A stretch of DNA of 64,000 bases from CAWDLX01 sp963753485 (GTDB lineage Bacteria > Actinomycetota > Actinomycetes > Mycobacteriales > Micromonosporaceae). The DNA is taken from positions 771,990 to 835,989 of the forward strand of contig CAVWCL010000003.1 in the NCBI GenBank assembly GCA_963753485.1, written 5' to 3'. The notes beneath the pieces were generated by a model. It worked only from the letters and a program-made list of their open reading frames with translations, was not told where the DNA came from and ran no database searches. This document shows positions 34,443 through 43,420 of this stretch, piece after piece (the stretch's first letter is position 1; the number at the start of each line of letters is the position of its first letter). The translations under genes and the position numbers were made by a program.

Positions 34443-35111
34443 GTGGCCGGGGTTACCATCGCGCCCGGCGGCGCCTGGTTCGCCACCACCGGCTTCGTCA
34501 GCGTGACAAACCGCACCGGTGGGTACGCCTACAAACTTCCCCAGGCCAACGTACGCCTGTGGGACAGCGCCACCGGCGCTCAACTCGCGATCCTGCCCGA
34601 CACCGGCATGACCCCGACAACTGGCGTCGCCATCGCCTCGGACGGCACCTGGCTCGCCGCCGGCTTCGGCGCCGGATCAAGTCATACCAACACCTACCAC
34701 GCGGCCGTCTACCTATGGGACCGCACGACCCACAGCCAACGCGCCAGCCTGACCGGACACACCGGCTGGGTGACCGGGGTCGCGATCGCCCCCGACGGCA
34801 CCTGGCTCGCCACCGGCGGCCAGGACGGGACCGTCCGGCTCTGGCGCGCGGCCGACGGCACCGAACAGGCGACCCTGACCGGGCACACCGGCTGGGTGAC
34901 CGGGGTCGCGATCGCCCCCGACGGCACCTGGCTCGCTACCACCGGCCGGGATGACAAGACCGTCCGGCTGTGGGATCTCGTCGGCAGCAGTTGGCGATCG
35001 GCCACGCTCGCCGGGCACAAGGGCGCCTTGATATCGCAGGCGTGGTCGCACGATCGCAGCCGCCTCGCCACCGCTGGCAACGATGGCACCGTGAGGCTCT
35101 GGGAGGTCTGA
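34443..35111 (+). CDS. WD40-repeat protein, probably an N-terminally truncated fragment
   Basis: A 222-residue protein consisting of only about four to five WD40 repeats (TLTGHTGWVTGVAIAPDGTW then LATGGQDGTVRLW). A closed propeller normally needs about seven, and there is no other domain. An in-frame TGA at 34425 prevents extension. Two consecutive repeats are 65/67 identical at the DNA level, 126 bases apart, showing recent duplication or gene conversion. The GTG start has no obvious ribosome site. I think it is a remnant of a longer WD40 (possibly kinase or NB-ARC fused) protein, although a small functional protein cannot be ruled out. Confidence 0.6.
   Translation: MAGVTIAPGGAWFATTGFVSVTNRTGGYAYKLPQANVRLWDSATGAQLAILPDTGMTPTTGVAIASDGTWLAAGFGAGSSHTNTYHAAVYLWDRTTHSQRASLTGHTGWVTGVAIAPDGTWLATGGQDGTVRLWRAADGTEQATLTGHTGWVTGVAIAPDGTWLATTGRDDKTVRLWDLVGSSWRSATLAGHKGALISQAWSHDRSRLATAGNDGTVRLWEV
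34748..34940 (+). repeat. near-identical 67-bp WD40 repeat units
   Basis: 34748-34814 and 34874-34940 match at 65 of 67 bases, with a 126-base (42-residue) period. They encode consecutive LTGHTGWVTGVAIAPDG blades. Confidence 0.9.
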
Positions 35112-35258
35112 GCACCCCAGAGCGCCACGCACCTGGGCGCCGGCCCAAGATCGGGGCAGGCTGAGTGCCCCGTTCGGGTGCCAACCGGCCATGCGGCGCG
35201 GGAGAATCGAGGTGATTGACCGGCACGGAGCCGGCCGCATATGCGGGGGGGAAATGAG

Positions 35259-35912
35259 ATGGCGCAGGGCAGCACAGCCCGGGCATGGGCGACGGGAGGC
35301 ATGGTCTTCGCCGCGACCGTCCTGCTCATTATCGGGCTCTACCAGATCTTGCTGGGGATCGCAGCCATCGTGCGGGGGTCGTTCTTCATCGTCGCGCCCA
35401 ACTACGTGTACTCGTACAGCACCACCTCGTGGGGCTGGATCCATCTCGGTCTCGGCATTGTCGCCGCGTTGGCCGGGGTGGGCCTGTACACGGGCATGAT
35501 GTGGGCCCGGGTGCTCGGTGTGATCATGGCCTTCCTGTCGGCGGCGGCGAACTTCTTCTTCCTGCCGTACTACCCGTTGTGGTCGCTGCTGATCATCGCA
35601 CTGGACATCTTCGTGATCTGGGCGATCGCGCACGGCGGGTCACGAACGCAGGCGCGGGAGGACATGTCCGAGGCGACCGCGATATCCGCGAGCCCGTACG
35701 CCGGCGGGGCCGACCAGTCGGGGGAACGCTGGCCCGCGACGAACCAGCCGGGCGGGCGGCACTGGGCCGGCGAGCCGGCCAAGGAGGGCGTCGGCGACCG
35801 GACCAGCGCGGAGCAGCGGCAAGCCGCCGAGGCGACGTCCCGCGCGTCCCGAGCTGGTGGTGGCCAGCCGCCGCCGGACATGCCGCGCAACCCACAGGGT
35901 CCGCCGCAGTAG
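35259..35912 (+). CDS. DUF7144-type four-helix membrane protein
   Basis: A 217-residue protein. Residues 14-125 hold four membrane segments (GGMVFAATVLLIIGLYQILL, WIHLGLGIVAALAGVGLYTG, VLGVIMAFLSAAANFFFLPY and LWSLLIIALDIFVIWAI). The conserved YPLWSLLIIALD motif and overall layout match the DUF7144 family of actinobacterial membrane proteins. The C-terminal 85 residues are polar and disordered (SAEQRQAAEATSRASRAG). The ATG at 35259 is preceded by a run of G that serves as a ribosome site. Function unknown. It ends at a long hairpin at 36002-36055. Confidence 0.85.
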   Translation: MAQGSTARAWATGGMVFAATVLLIIGLYQILLGIAAIVRGSFFIVAPNYVYSYSTTSWGWIHLGLGIVAALAGVGLYTGMMWARVLGVIMAFLSAAANFFFLPYYPLWSLLIIALDIFVIWAIAHGGSRTQAREDMSEATAISASPYAGGADQSGERWPATNQPGGRHWAGEPAKEGVGDRTSAEQRQAAEATSRASRAGGGQPPPDMPRNPQGPPQ

Positions 35913-36001
35913 CACCACGCGACACCGGAGGCGGGGCGCACAGCCGCAGCGACGCGGCGAGCGCCCCGCCTGCACAGTGCTGCGGGCTCCGTGGCCCGCG
36001 C

Positions 36002-36055
36002 GTGAGCAGGGGCACCCTTTACAACGGGATCCGTTAAGAGGGTGCCCTTGCTCAC
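36002..36055. terminator. long stem-loop between convergent genes (bidirectional terminator or REP-like element)
   Basis: Arms 36002-36018 and 36039-36055 pair over 17 bases with one G-T mismatch; inside the loop, aacgg and ccgtt form a second short stem. It lies 89 bases beyond the DUF7144 stop and overlaps the stop of the opposing 71-codon gene. Similar gtgagcaggggcaccc-type hairpins are, as I recall, repeated in Micromonosporaceae genomes, so it may also be a dispersed element. Confidence 0.7.
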
Positions 36056-36267
36056 ACACCAGCGGAGTCGTCGCCGCGCACCCGCCGACGTTCGGTGTCG
36101 TCCACAATGATCACGAAGGCCACGAGCGCCGCCACCGTCACGCTCAGCAGCCAGGTGTCGTCGGGCAGGAGCACGGCGACCACCGGCGCGTAAGCGGCCA
36201 GCAGGAAGAACGTGACCCAGGCCCACCGGCGCTGGATCTGGCTGAGGATTCCGCTTCGCGCACGCAC
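36052..36267 (-). CDS. small two-helix membrane protein (hypothetical)
   Basis: A 71-residue protein with two hydrophobic segments (WAWVTFFLLAAYAPVVAVLL at 15-34 and WLLSVTVAALVAFVIIV at 39-55) and charged ends (MRARSG, ERRRVRGDD). The composition argues that it is real, but I recognise no family. It is divergent from hrpA by 158 bases. Confidence 0.55.
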   Translation of the reverse strand: MRARSGILSQIQRRWAWVTFFLLAAYAPVVAVLLPDDTWLLSVTVAALVAFVIIVDDTERRRVRGDDSAGV

Positions 36268-36425
36268 CGGGAAAGTCTCGCGACCGGGGCGGCCGACGCG
36301 GTCATCCGATCAGCCAGCAATCTCCGCCGATCATGCCATCGGCCCCGAGACCGGACATTGGGCGCGCCGCGCGGAGGTAAACCCGTGGCCGGGCCGGGTG
36401 GGTTCGTGCCTATCCTGGCCACGCC

Positions 36426-39400
36426 ATGACACCGCTGCCCGCCGCTGCCGAGAACGGCATGACCGCCGCCGAGCAGAGCGAGCGCCTGGCGGGCCTCACT
36501 CTGCGCGACGAAGAGCGGCTGGGACGGCGGCTGGCCCTGCTGGGCCGGGGGCGCGACCCAGCGAAGCGACGACGGGCCAGCGACCAGCTCGAGGCTCAGA
36601 TCGCCGTGGCCCGGGCCCGGCTGGACGCCCGCCGGGCCGGTCTACCCGCGATCGGGTACCCGGCCGAGCTGCCGGTGAGCCAGGCTCGGGCGGAGATCGC
36701 CACTGCCATCCGCGATCACCCGGTGGTCATCGTGGCCGGCGAGACCGGGTCTGGCAAGACCACCCAGCTGCCGAAGATCTGCCTGGAGCTGGGTCGCGGG
36801 ATCCGGGGCATGATCGGACACACCCAACCCCGGCGCATCGCCGCGCGCACCGTGGCCGAACGGATCGCCGAGGAGCTGGCGACCCCGCTCGGGGCGGCGG
36901 TGGGCTACCAGGTGCGCTTCACCGGTCGGGTCGCCGACACCACACTGGTCAAGCTGATGACCGACGGCATCCTGCTCGCCGAGACCCGTCGCGACCCGAT
37001 GCTCTACGCCTACGACACGATCATCGTGGACGAGGCGCACGAGCGCAGTCTCAACATCGACTTCATCCTCGGATACCTCAAGCGGCTGCTGGCGCGCCGG
37101 CGCGACCTGAAGATCGTCATCACCAGCGCCACCATCGACCCGCAGCGCTTCGCGCGCCACTTCGGACACTCCGGTGTGGACGCACCGATCATCGAGGTGT
37201 CCGGCCGGACATACCCGGTCGAGGTGCGCTACCGCCCGCTGGTCGACCCGGGCGACCCGGACGAGGTCGGGCCCGAGGCGGGCGACACCGTGCGCGACCA
37301 GATCCAGGCCGTCTGCGACGCGGTGGCGGAGCTTTGCGCGCACGGCCCCGGTGACATTCTTGTCTTCCTCTCCGGCGAGCGGGAGATCCGCGACACCGCC
37401 GACGCCCTGCGCCGCACCGGCGGCGACCTCGAGGTGGTACCGCTCTACGCCCGGCTGAGCGCGGCTGAGCAGCACCGCGTCTTCGCGCCGCACACCGGCC
37501 GGCGGGTCGTGCTCGCCACCAACGTGGCCGAGACCTCCTTGACGGTGCCGGGCATCCGGTACGTCGTCGACCCGGGCACCGCCCGCATCTCCCGCTACAG
37601 CCAGCGCCTCAAGGTTCAGCGCCTGCCGATCGAACCGGTCTCGCAGGCGTCGGCGAACCAGCGCAAGGGACGGTGCGGGCGCACCGCCGACGGAATCTGC
37701 ATCCGCCTCTACACCGAGGCCGACTTCGACGCCCGGCCCGAGTTCACCGATCCGGAGATCCTGCGGACCAACCTCGCCTCGGTCATCCTGCAGATGACCG
37801 CACTCGAGCTCGGCGATGTCGCCGAGTTCCCGTTCGTCGAGCCGCCCGACCGGCGCAGCGTCAACGACGGCGTCGCCCTGCTGCACGAGCTGGGCGCGCT
37901 CGACGGGACCGGACGGGACCGCCGGCTCACCCCCCTCGGGCGGCGCCTGGCGGAGCTTCCGGTCGACCCGCGGCTGGGCCGCATGGTCCTCGAAGCCGAT
38001 ACCAACGGTTGCGTGCGCGAGCTGCTCGTCATCGCAGCCGCACTCTCCATTCAGGACCCTCGCGAACGGCCGCTGGACAAGCAGCAGGCCGCCGGCGAGA
38101 AGCACGCCCGGTTCCGCGACCCGGACTCGGACTTCGTCACCCTGCTGAACCTGTGGAGCTACCTGCAGGAGCAGCAACGAAACCTCTCCTCCAGCCAGTT
38201 CCGCCGGCTGTGCCGGGCCGAGTTCCTCAACTACCTGCGGGTACGCGAGTGGCAGGACCTGGACAGCCAGCTCCGCCAGGTGGTCAGGGGCATGGGCATC
38301 GCCGTCGGCGACCAGGTGGCCGAGCCGCGCCAGGTGCACCAGGCGATCCTGGCTGGCCTGCTGTCGCACATCGGGCTCAAGGACATCGAGAAACCGGAGT
38401 ACATCGGCGCGCGGGGCGCCCGCTTCGCCATCTTCCCGGGCTCGACCCTGTTCCGGCGCACCGCCCGCTGGGTGATGGCGGCCGAACTGGTCGAGACGTC
38501 GCGGCTGTGGGGCCGGGTGGTCGCCCGCATCGAGCCGGAGTGGGCCGAGCGCCTCGCCGGCCACCTGGTGAAGCGCAGCTACAGCGAGCCACACTGGGAG
38601 CGCGATCAGGGCAGTGTGGTCGCCGCGGAGAAGGTCACCCTGTACGGGCTGCCGCTGATCGCCGCCCGTACCGTCCAGTATGGACGCATCGACCCGGTGG
38701 TCTCGCGGGAGCTGTTCATCCGCCATGCTCTGGTCGAGGGCGACTGGCGGACCCGCCATGAGTTCTTCCACGCCAACCGCGCTCTGCTCGACGAGGTCGA
38801 CGAGTTGGAGGCGCGGGTGCGCCGCCGCGACATCGTCGTCGACGACCAGACGCTGTTCGCCTTCTACGACCGGCTCATCCCGGCCGAGGTGGTCTCGGCC
38901 CGCCACTTCGACGCCTGGTGGAAGCGGACCCGTCGGGATACCCCGGAGCTGCTCACCTTCACCACCGCCATGCTGGTCACCGACCGGGCCGCCGGCGTCA
39001 ACCCCGCCGACTACCCCGGCACCTGGCGCCAGGGCGAGCTGGAACTGCCGGTGACCTACCAGTTCGAGCCGGGTGCCGCCGCCGACGGGGTGAGTGTGCA
39101 CATCCCGCTCGCCGTGCTCAACCAGGTCCACGACACCGGGTTCGACTGGCAGATCCCGGGCCTGCGCGCGGAGCTGGTCACCGCTCTGATCCGGTCCCTG
39201 CCGCGCCCGGTACGCCGGTACGCGGTACCGGTACCCGAGCACGTCCAGGCCTTTCTCGACACCGCCTCGCCGGCCGACGGGTCGCTGCTGGACACGCTGG
39301 CCGAGTATCTGCACCACCACACCGGCGTCGTGGTCGGCCGCGGCGACTGGGCCTGGGCGAAGGTGCCCGACCACCTGCGGATCACGTACCGGGTCGAGGA

Positions 39401-40379
39401 CGATGGTGGCCTCGTCGGCGAGGGCAAGGACCTGACGGCCCTGCGGCGCCAACTCGCCCCGCAGGCGCGCGCGGTGGTGGCCGACGCGGCCGACGACCTC
39501 GAGCGCGACGGGCTCACCACCTGGAATCCGGGCACCCTCGCCCGGGTTGTCCAGCGCCGCCGAGCCGGGCACGCGGTACGGGCGTACCCGGCGCTGGTCG
39601 ACCACACCGACTCGGTCGCCGTGCGGGTCTTCGACTCCGAGGCCGAGCAGGCCCGCCAGATGTGGGCCGGCACCCGCCGGCTGCTGCTGCTCGAGGTGCC
39701 GACGCCGATCCCGCTGCTCGCCCGGCGCCTGAGCAACCCGGTCAAGCTCGGGCTGACCCGCTACCCGTACGCGAGCGTGCCGGACCTGCTGGAGGAGTGC
39801 GTGCGCGCGGCCATGGACACCATCGTGGCCGACGCCGGTGGTCCGGCCTGGGACGATGAGGGCTACCGGCGGCTGCGCGAGGCCGCCCGGGCGGATCTGG
39901 CGGCGGCGACCGTGCAGACCGTGGTCGCGGTGGAGAAGGTGGTCGCCGCCGCCCACGAGGTGCGCAGCCGGCTCGCGGCCCCGGCGGCCCCGGCCCTGCA
40001 GCCGTCGATCGCGGACATGCGCGCCCAACTGGTGGCGCTGATCCAGCCCGGGTTCGTCACCGCCGCCGGCGCCGCTCACCTCGGCGACCTGCCGCGCTAC
40101 CTGCGCGGCATCGACCTGCGGCTGCAGCGCCTGCCGGCCAACCCGACCCGCGACCGGGACTGGATGGCCCGGGTGGCCGCCGTCCGGGCCGAGTTCCAGG
40201 AGCTGCTCGCCGCGCTTCCGCCGGCCCGGCGCGAGGACCCCGACGTCCGCGAGGTGCGCTGGATGCTCGAGGAGCTGCGGATCAGCTTCTTCGCCCAGGA
40301 GCTGCGCACCCCGTACCCGATCTCCGAGGTGCGCCTCTACCGCGTGCTCGACGACCTCGCCGACCAGTCCGCCCACTGA
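36426..40379 (+). CDS. hrpA: ATP-dependent RNA helicase HrpA (DEAH box)
   Basis: A 1317-residue DEAH-box helicase, the full length of HrpA. Motif I is GETGSGKTTQLPK (residues about 105-117), motif II is DEAHERSLNID, motif III is SATID and motif VI is QRKGRCGRTADG. The helicase-associated and OB-fold domains follow (YIGARGARFAIFPGSTLFRR), then the HrpA-specific DUF3418 C-terminus. HrpA rescues stalled ribosomes and processes certain mRNAs in E. coli. It is a single-gene unit, with no co-directional gene within 35 bases downstream except the phosphatase. Confidence 0.96.
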   Translation: MTPLPAAAENGMTAAEQSERLAGLTLRDEERLGRRLALLGRGRDPAKRRRASDQLEAQIAVARARLDARRAGLPAIGYPAELPVSQARAEIATAIRDHPVVIVAGETGSGKTTQLPKICLELGRGIRGMIGHTQPRRIAARTVAERIAEELATPLGAAVGYQVRFTGRVADTTLVKLMTDGILLAETRRDPMLYAYDTIIVDEAHERSLNIDFILGYLKRLLARRRDLKIVITSATIDPQRFARHFGHSGVDAPIIEVSGRTYPVEVRYRPLVDPGDPDEVGPEAGDTVRDQIQAVCDAVAELCAHGPGDILVFLSGEREIRDTADALRRTGGDLEVVPLYARLSAAEQHRVFAPHTGRRVVLATNVAETSLTVPGIRYVVDPGTARISRYSQRLKVQRLPIEPVSQASANQRKGRCGRTADGICIRLYTEADFDARPEFTDPEILRTNLASVILQMTALELGDVAEFPFVEPPDRRSVNDGVALLHELGALDGTGRDRRLTPLGRRLAELPVDPRLGRMVLEADTNGCVRELLVIAAALSIQDPRERPLDKQQAAGEKHARFRDPDSDFVTLLNLWSYLQEQQRNLSSSQFRRLCRAEFLNYLRVREWQDLDSQLRQVVRGMGIAVGDQVAEPRQVHQAILAGLLSHIGLKDIEKPEYIGARGARFAIFPGSTLFRRTARWVMAAELVETSRLWGRVVARIEPEWAERLAGHLVKRSYSEPHWERDQGSVVAAEKVTLYGLPLIAARTVQYGRIDPVVSRELFIRHALVEGDWRTRHEFFHANRALLDEVDELEARVRRRDIVVDDQTLFAFYDRLIPAEVVSARHFDAWWKRTRRDTPELLTFTTAMLVTDRAAGVNPADYPGTWRQGELELPVTYQFEPGAAADGVSVHIPLAVLNQVHDTGFDWQIPGLRAELVTALIRSLPRPVRRYAVPVPEHVQAFLDTASPADGSLLDTLAEYLHHHTGVVVGRGDWAWAKVPDHLRITYRVEDDGGLVGEGKDLTALRRQLAPQARAVVADAADDLERDGLTTWNPGTLARVVQRRRAGHAVRAYPALVDHTDSVAVRVFDSEAEQARQMWAGTRRLLLLEVPTPIPLLARRLSNPVKLGLTRYPYASVPDLLEECVRAAMDTIVADAGGPAWDDEGYRRLREAARADLAAATVQTVVAVEKVVAAAHEVRSRLAAPAAPALQPSIADMRAQLVALIQPGFVTAAGAAHLGDLPRYLRGIDLRLQRLPANPTRDRDWMARVAAVRAEFQELLAALPPARREDPDVREVRWMLEELRISFFAQELRTPYPISEVRLYRVLDDLADQSAH

Positions 40380-40414
40380 ACATCTCCGACGGCGCCGGTT
40401 GGGATACTGGGAGC

Positions 40415-41071
40415 GTGATCGAGTTGATCGCCGTACGGCACGGGCAGAGCACCGCGAACGTCGCGTTTCCGGCCGCCGACGCGGTCGGCAGTGAGGAGTC
40501 CGGGATCCCGGGCAGCGACGCCGATGTGGGCCTGACGCCGCTCGGCCGCGAGCAGTCGGCGGCCGTGGGCCGCTGGCTCGCGGACCGCGCCGACCCGCTT
40601 GACGCGGTGGTCTCCTCGCCGTACACCCGAGCCCGGGACACCACCTGGCTCGCGCTCGCCACGGCCGGCCTGCGCCACCCGGTACGCATCGACGAGCGCC
40701 TGCGCGACCGCGAGCTCGGCGTGCTCGAGATGCTGACGGCCGCCGCGGTCAAGCGCCGTCATCCCGAGGAGGCCGAGCGGCGTACCCGCATGGACGAGTT
40801 CCTTTACCGGCCGCCGGGCGGGGAGTCGATGCCGGACGTGGCCCTGCGATTGCGCAGCTTCCTCGCCGACGCGACGCCGCGCTATCGGGGCGGCCGGGTG
40901 CTCGTCGTCGGACACGACGCGACCGTGCTCATGCTGCGGTATGTGATCGAGGAGCTCTCCCAGAACGAGTGGTACGCGGCCGGACCGGTGCGCAACGCCT
41001 CGGTGACCCGCTGGGTGGCCGGCCCGACCGGACTGGAGCTCGTCGAGTTCAACACCCCCCTGGCTCCGTAG
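40415..41071 (+). CDS. histidine phosphatase family protein
   Basis: A 218-residue protein of the phosphoglycerate-mutase-like superfamily. The catalytic RHGQST is at residues 8-13, the acid catalyst is in RDRELGVLEML near 92, and the second His is in VVGHDATVLML near 166. The GTG start lies 35 bases after the hrpA stop, so co-transcription with the helicase is possible. Family members range from phosphomonoesterases to sugar phosphatases; the substrate is unknown. It is not closely similar to the one at 1224-1940. Confidence 0.92.
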   Translation: MIELIAVRHGQSTANVAFPAADAVGSEESGIPGSDADVGLTPLGREQSAAVGRWLADRADPLDAVVSSPYTRARDTTWLALATAGLRHPVRIDERLRDRELGVLEMLTAAAVKRRHPEEAERRTRMDEFLYRPPGGESMPDVALRLRSFLADATPRYRGGRVLVVGHDATVLMLRYVIEELSQNEWYAAGPVRNASVTRWVAGPTGLELVEFNTPLAP

Positions 41072-41085
41072 CCGGGCGCCGCCGG

Positions 41086-42408
41086 CTAGGACGGCGCGGC
41101 CGGGCGGTGGTCCAGGATGCGCTTCATCTTGCCGAGCGAGCGTTCGATCGAGTCCGGCGGCACCACCGTGACCACCATGCTCACCCCGATGACGTCCTTG
41201 CCGCGCCCGGCCAGCGTGGTGGCCAGCGCGGCACTCTCCTGTGTGGAGAGATGATCGCGTGACTCCACCCGGACCTCCAGCTCGTCCAGGCGCTCGGGCC
41301 GGGTGAGCACGCATTGGAAATGCGGCGTCAGGCCGTCCATGCGCAGGATGAGCTCCTCGATCTGGGTCGGGAACACGTTGACGCCACGAATGATCATCAT
41401 GTCGTCGCTGCGCCCGGTGATCTTCTCCATCCGCCGCATCCCGGGCCGGGCGGTGCCGGGCTGCAGGCGGGTGAGGTCGCGGGTGCGGTACCGGATGATC
41501 GGCAGGGCCTGCTTGGTCAGCGACGTGAAGACCAGCTCGCCGCGCGAGCCGTCGGGCAGCACCTCGCCGGTGAACGGGTCGATCACCTCGGGAAGGAAGT
41601 GATCCTCCCAGATGTGCAGGCCGTCCTTGGTCTCCACGCACTCGTTGGCCACCCCGGGCCCCATCACCTCCGACAGGCCGTAAATGTCGACCGCATGGAT
41701 CCCCAGCCGGCTCTCGATCTCGGTCCGCATGTCCTCGGTCCACGGCTCGGCGCCGAGAATGGCCACCGTCAGGGAGGTGCCGGCCGGGTCGACCCCCTGA
41801 CGGATCATCTCGTCCACAATGGTCAGCAGGTAGCTCGGCGTGACCATGATGATCTCGGGCCGGAAGTCCAGGATGAGCGCGACCTGGCGCTCGGTCATGC
41901 CACCGGACATCGGCACCACGGTGCAGCCGAGGCGTTCGGCACCGTAGTGCGCGCCGAGTCCACCGGTGAAAAGGCCGTAGCCGTAGGCGACGTGGACGAG
42001 CATGCCCGGCCGCCCGCCGGCGGCCCGGATCGAGCGCGCCATCAGGTCGGCCCAGGTGTCCAGGTCGCGGCGGGTGTAGCCGACCACGGTGGGCTTGCCG
42101 GTGGTGCCGCTGGAGGCGTGGATGCGGGCGACCTGCTCACGCGGCACGGCGAACATGCCGAACGGGTAGTGCTCGCGCAGGTCCTGCTTGGTGGTGAACG
42201 GGAACCGGGCGATGTCGGCCGGCTCACGCAGGTCCTCCGGGCGAACCCCGACCGCGTCGAACGACCGGCGGTAGAACGGCACGTTCTGGTACGCGTGCTG
42301 CAGCGTCCACAGCAGACGCTCGCGCTGCAGCGCGACCACCTCGTCGCGGGACGCGGTCTCGATGGGCTCCAGGTCGCCGGGGCGTGGGGTCAGATCGAGC
42401 TGGGGCAT
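41086..42408 (-). CDS. paaK: phenylacetate-CoA ligase (PaaK-like) adenylating enzyme
   Basis: A 440-residue AMP-forming ligase that activates an aryl or phenylacetic acid to its CoA thioester. Core motifs: HASSGTTGKPTVVGYTRRD (residues about 97-115), AYGYGLFTGGLGAHYGAERL, IYGLSEVMGPG and YRTRDLTRLQPG. The C-terminal domain contains GRSDDMMIIRGVNVFPTQIE. Length is normal for PaaK (about 435). The ATG at 42408 is two bases after the CorA-like stop, suggesting co-transcription from 43382. No other phenylacetate-catabolic genes lie nearby, so the substrate may be another aryl acid. Confidence 0.92.
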   Translation of the reverse strand: MPQLDLTPRPGDLEPIETASRDEVVALQRERLLWTLQHAYQNVPFYRRSFDAVGVRPEDLREPADIARFPFTTKQDLREHYPFGMFAVPREQVARIHASSGTTGKPTVVGYTRRDLDTWADLMARSIRAAGGRPGMLVHVAYGYGLFTGGLGAHYGAERLGCTVVPMSGGMTERQVALILDFRPEIIMVTPSYLLTIVDEMIRQGVDPAGTSLTVAILGAEPWTEDMRTEIESRLGIHAVDIYGLSEVMGPGVANECVETKDGLHIWEDHFLPEVIDPFTGEVLPDGSRGELVFTSLTKQALPIIRYRTRDLTRLQPGTARPGMRRMEKITGRSDDMMIIRGVNVFPTQIEELILRMDGLTPHFQCVLTRPERLDELEVRVESRDHLSTQESAALATTLAGRGKDVIGVSMVVTVVPPDSIERSLGKMKRILDHRPAAPS

Positions 42409-42410
42409 CC

Positions 42411-43382
42411 TCAGAGCCAGTCCTTCCGCTTGAAGATCACATAGAGCGTGAGGGACGTGCCCAGCATGATGATCACCGATGCCCAGACGCCCCAGCTCTG
42501 CTCGAAGCCGGGGAACGGGATGTTCTGGCCGTAGAAGCCGGTGACCGCGGTCGGCACCGCGATGATCGCCGCCCAGCTCGTCACTTTCTTCATCACCACG
42601 TTGAGCCGGTTCCCCCGTACCGTGAGGCGGGTTTCCATCACGTTGGCGAGCAGGTCGCGCAGCGAGTCGGTCCACTCCCCGGCCCGCAGCACGTGGTCGT
42701 AGACATCCTGGAAGTACGGTCCCATGGCACCGGTCATCAGGTCCAGATCGCGGCGCATCACGGTGTTGACCACCTCGCGCATCGGCAGCACCAGGCGCCG
42801 CAGGGCGACCAGGCTCTTGCGCAGCTCGAAGGTGCGTCGTTGCATCGTCGCGTCGGAGGTGACGTCGTCGAAAAGGCGGTCCTCCAGGGTGTCGATCTCA
42901 CCGTCGAGCTGCTGCACCGCCTCGAAATGCGTGTCGACGATGTAGTCGAGCAGGCCGTGCAGCAGGAACGGCACACCGTTGCCGGCCAGATCGGGCGAGT
43001 TGTCCCAGCGACGCATCACCTCGTCGATGTCGAAGCCGGGATCCGCCCGTACCGTGACCATCGCGTTCTTGGTGATGAAAACGGCCACCTCGTGCACGTC
43101 CAGCCGGCTCGATGGCGGGTCGAAGCCGATCGCGTAGGCGACCAGGAACAGGTGCTCGGGGTAGTGGTCCAGCTTCGGGCGTTGCCCCGGTTGCAGGACA
43201 TCCTCGACCGCGAGCGCGTGCAGCCCCAGCTCCTCCCGGACCACCTCGAGATCGTCCTGATCGGGGGCACACAGGTCGAACCACAGGGTGTTCGCGGGGT
43301 CAGCGAGGTAGTCGGAGACATCGGCGATGGCGAAGCCCTCCTTGTGCAGCTTGCCATCCCGGTAGCAGCGAGTGTGGACCAT
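42411..43382 (-). CDS. corA: CorA-family divalent-cation channel with a YGQN signature
   Basis: A 323-residue inner-membrane protein with the CorA layout: a large N-terminal cytoplasmic domain, a long helix and two C-terminal membrane segments (about 255-275 and 295-315). The pore signature normally reads GMN; here it is FYGQNIPFPG, with Gln replacing Met. Family members transport Mg, Co or Ni, and ZntB-like members have other letters at this place. The change may alter selectivity, but the call to the superfamily is secure. It starts the operon with the PaaK-like gene. Confidence 0.9.
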   Translation of the reverse strand: MVHTRCYRDGKLHKEGFAIADVSDYLADPANTLWFDLCAPDQDDLEVVREELGLHALAVEDVLQPGQRPKLDHYPEHLFLVAYAIGFDPPSSRLDVHEVAVFITKNAMVTVRADPGFDIDEVMRRWDNSPDLAGNGVPFLLHGLLDYIVDTHFEAVQQLDGEIDTLEDRLFDDVTSDATMQRRTFELRKSLVALRRLVLPMREVVNTVMRRDLDLMTGAMGPYFQDVYDHVLRAGEWTDSLRDLLANVMETRLTVRGNRLNVVMKKVTSWAAIIAVPTAVTGFYGQNIPFPGFEQSWGVWASVIIMLGTSLTLYVIFKRKDWL

Positions 43383-43420
43383 GGCGCCAGCCTAGGCCGC
43401 GGTGGCGGCGCTGACATCAG

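Noticed and set aside
35216..35245. TTGACC-N18-TATGCG promoter before the DUF7144 gene
   Set aside because: It would place the transcription start on the ribosome site; not convincing.
36642..40376. 1244-codon minus-strand open frame over hrpA
   Set aside because: hrpA has all helicase motifs on the plus strand; the antisense frame has no domains.
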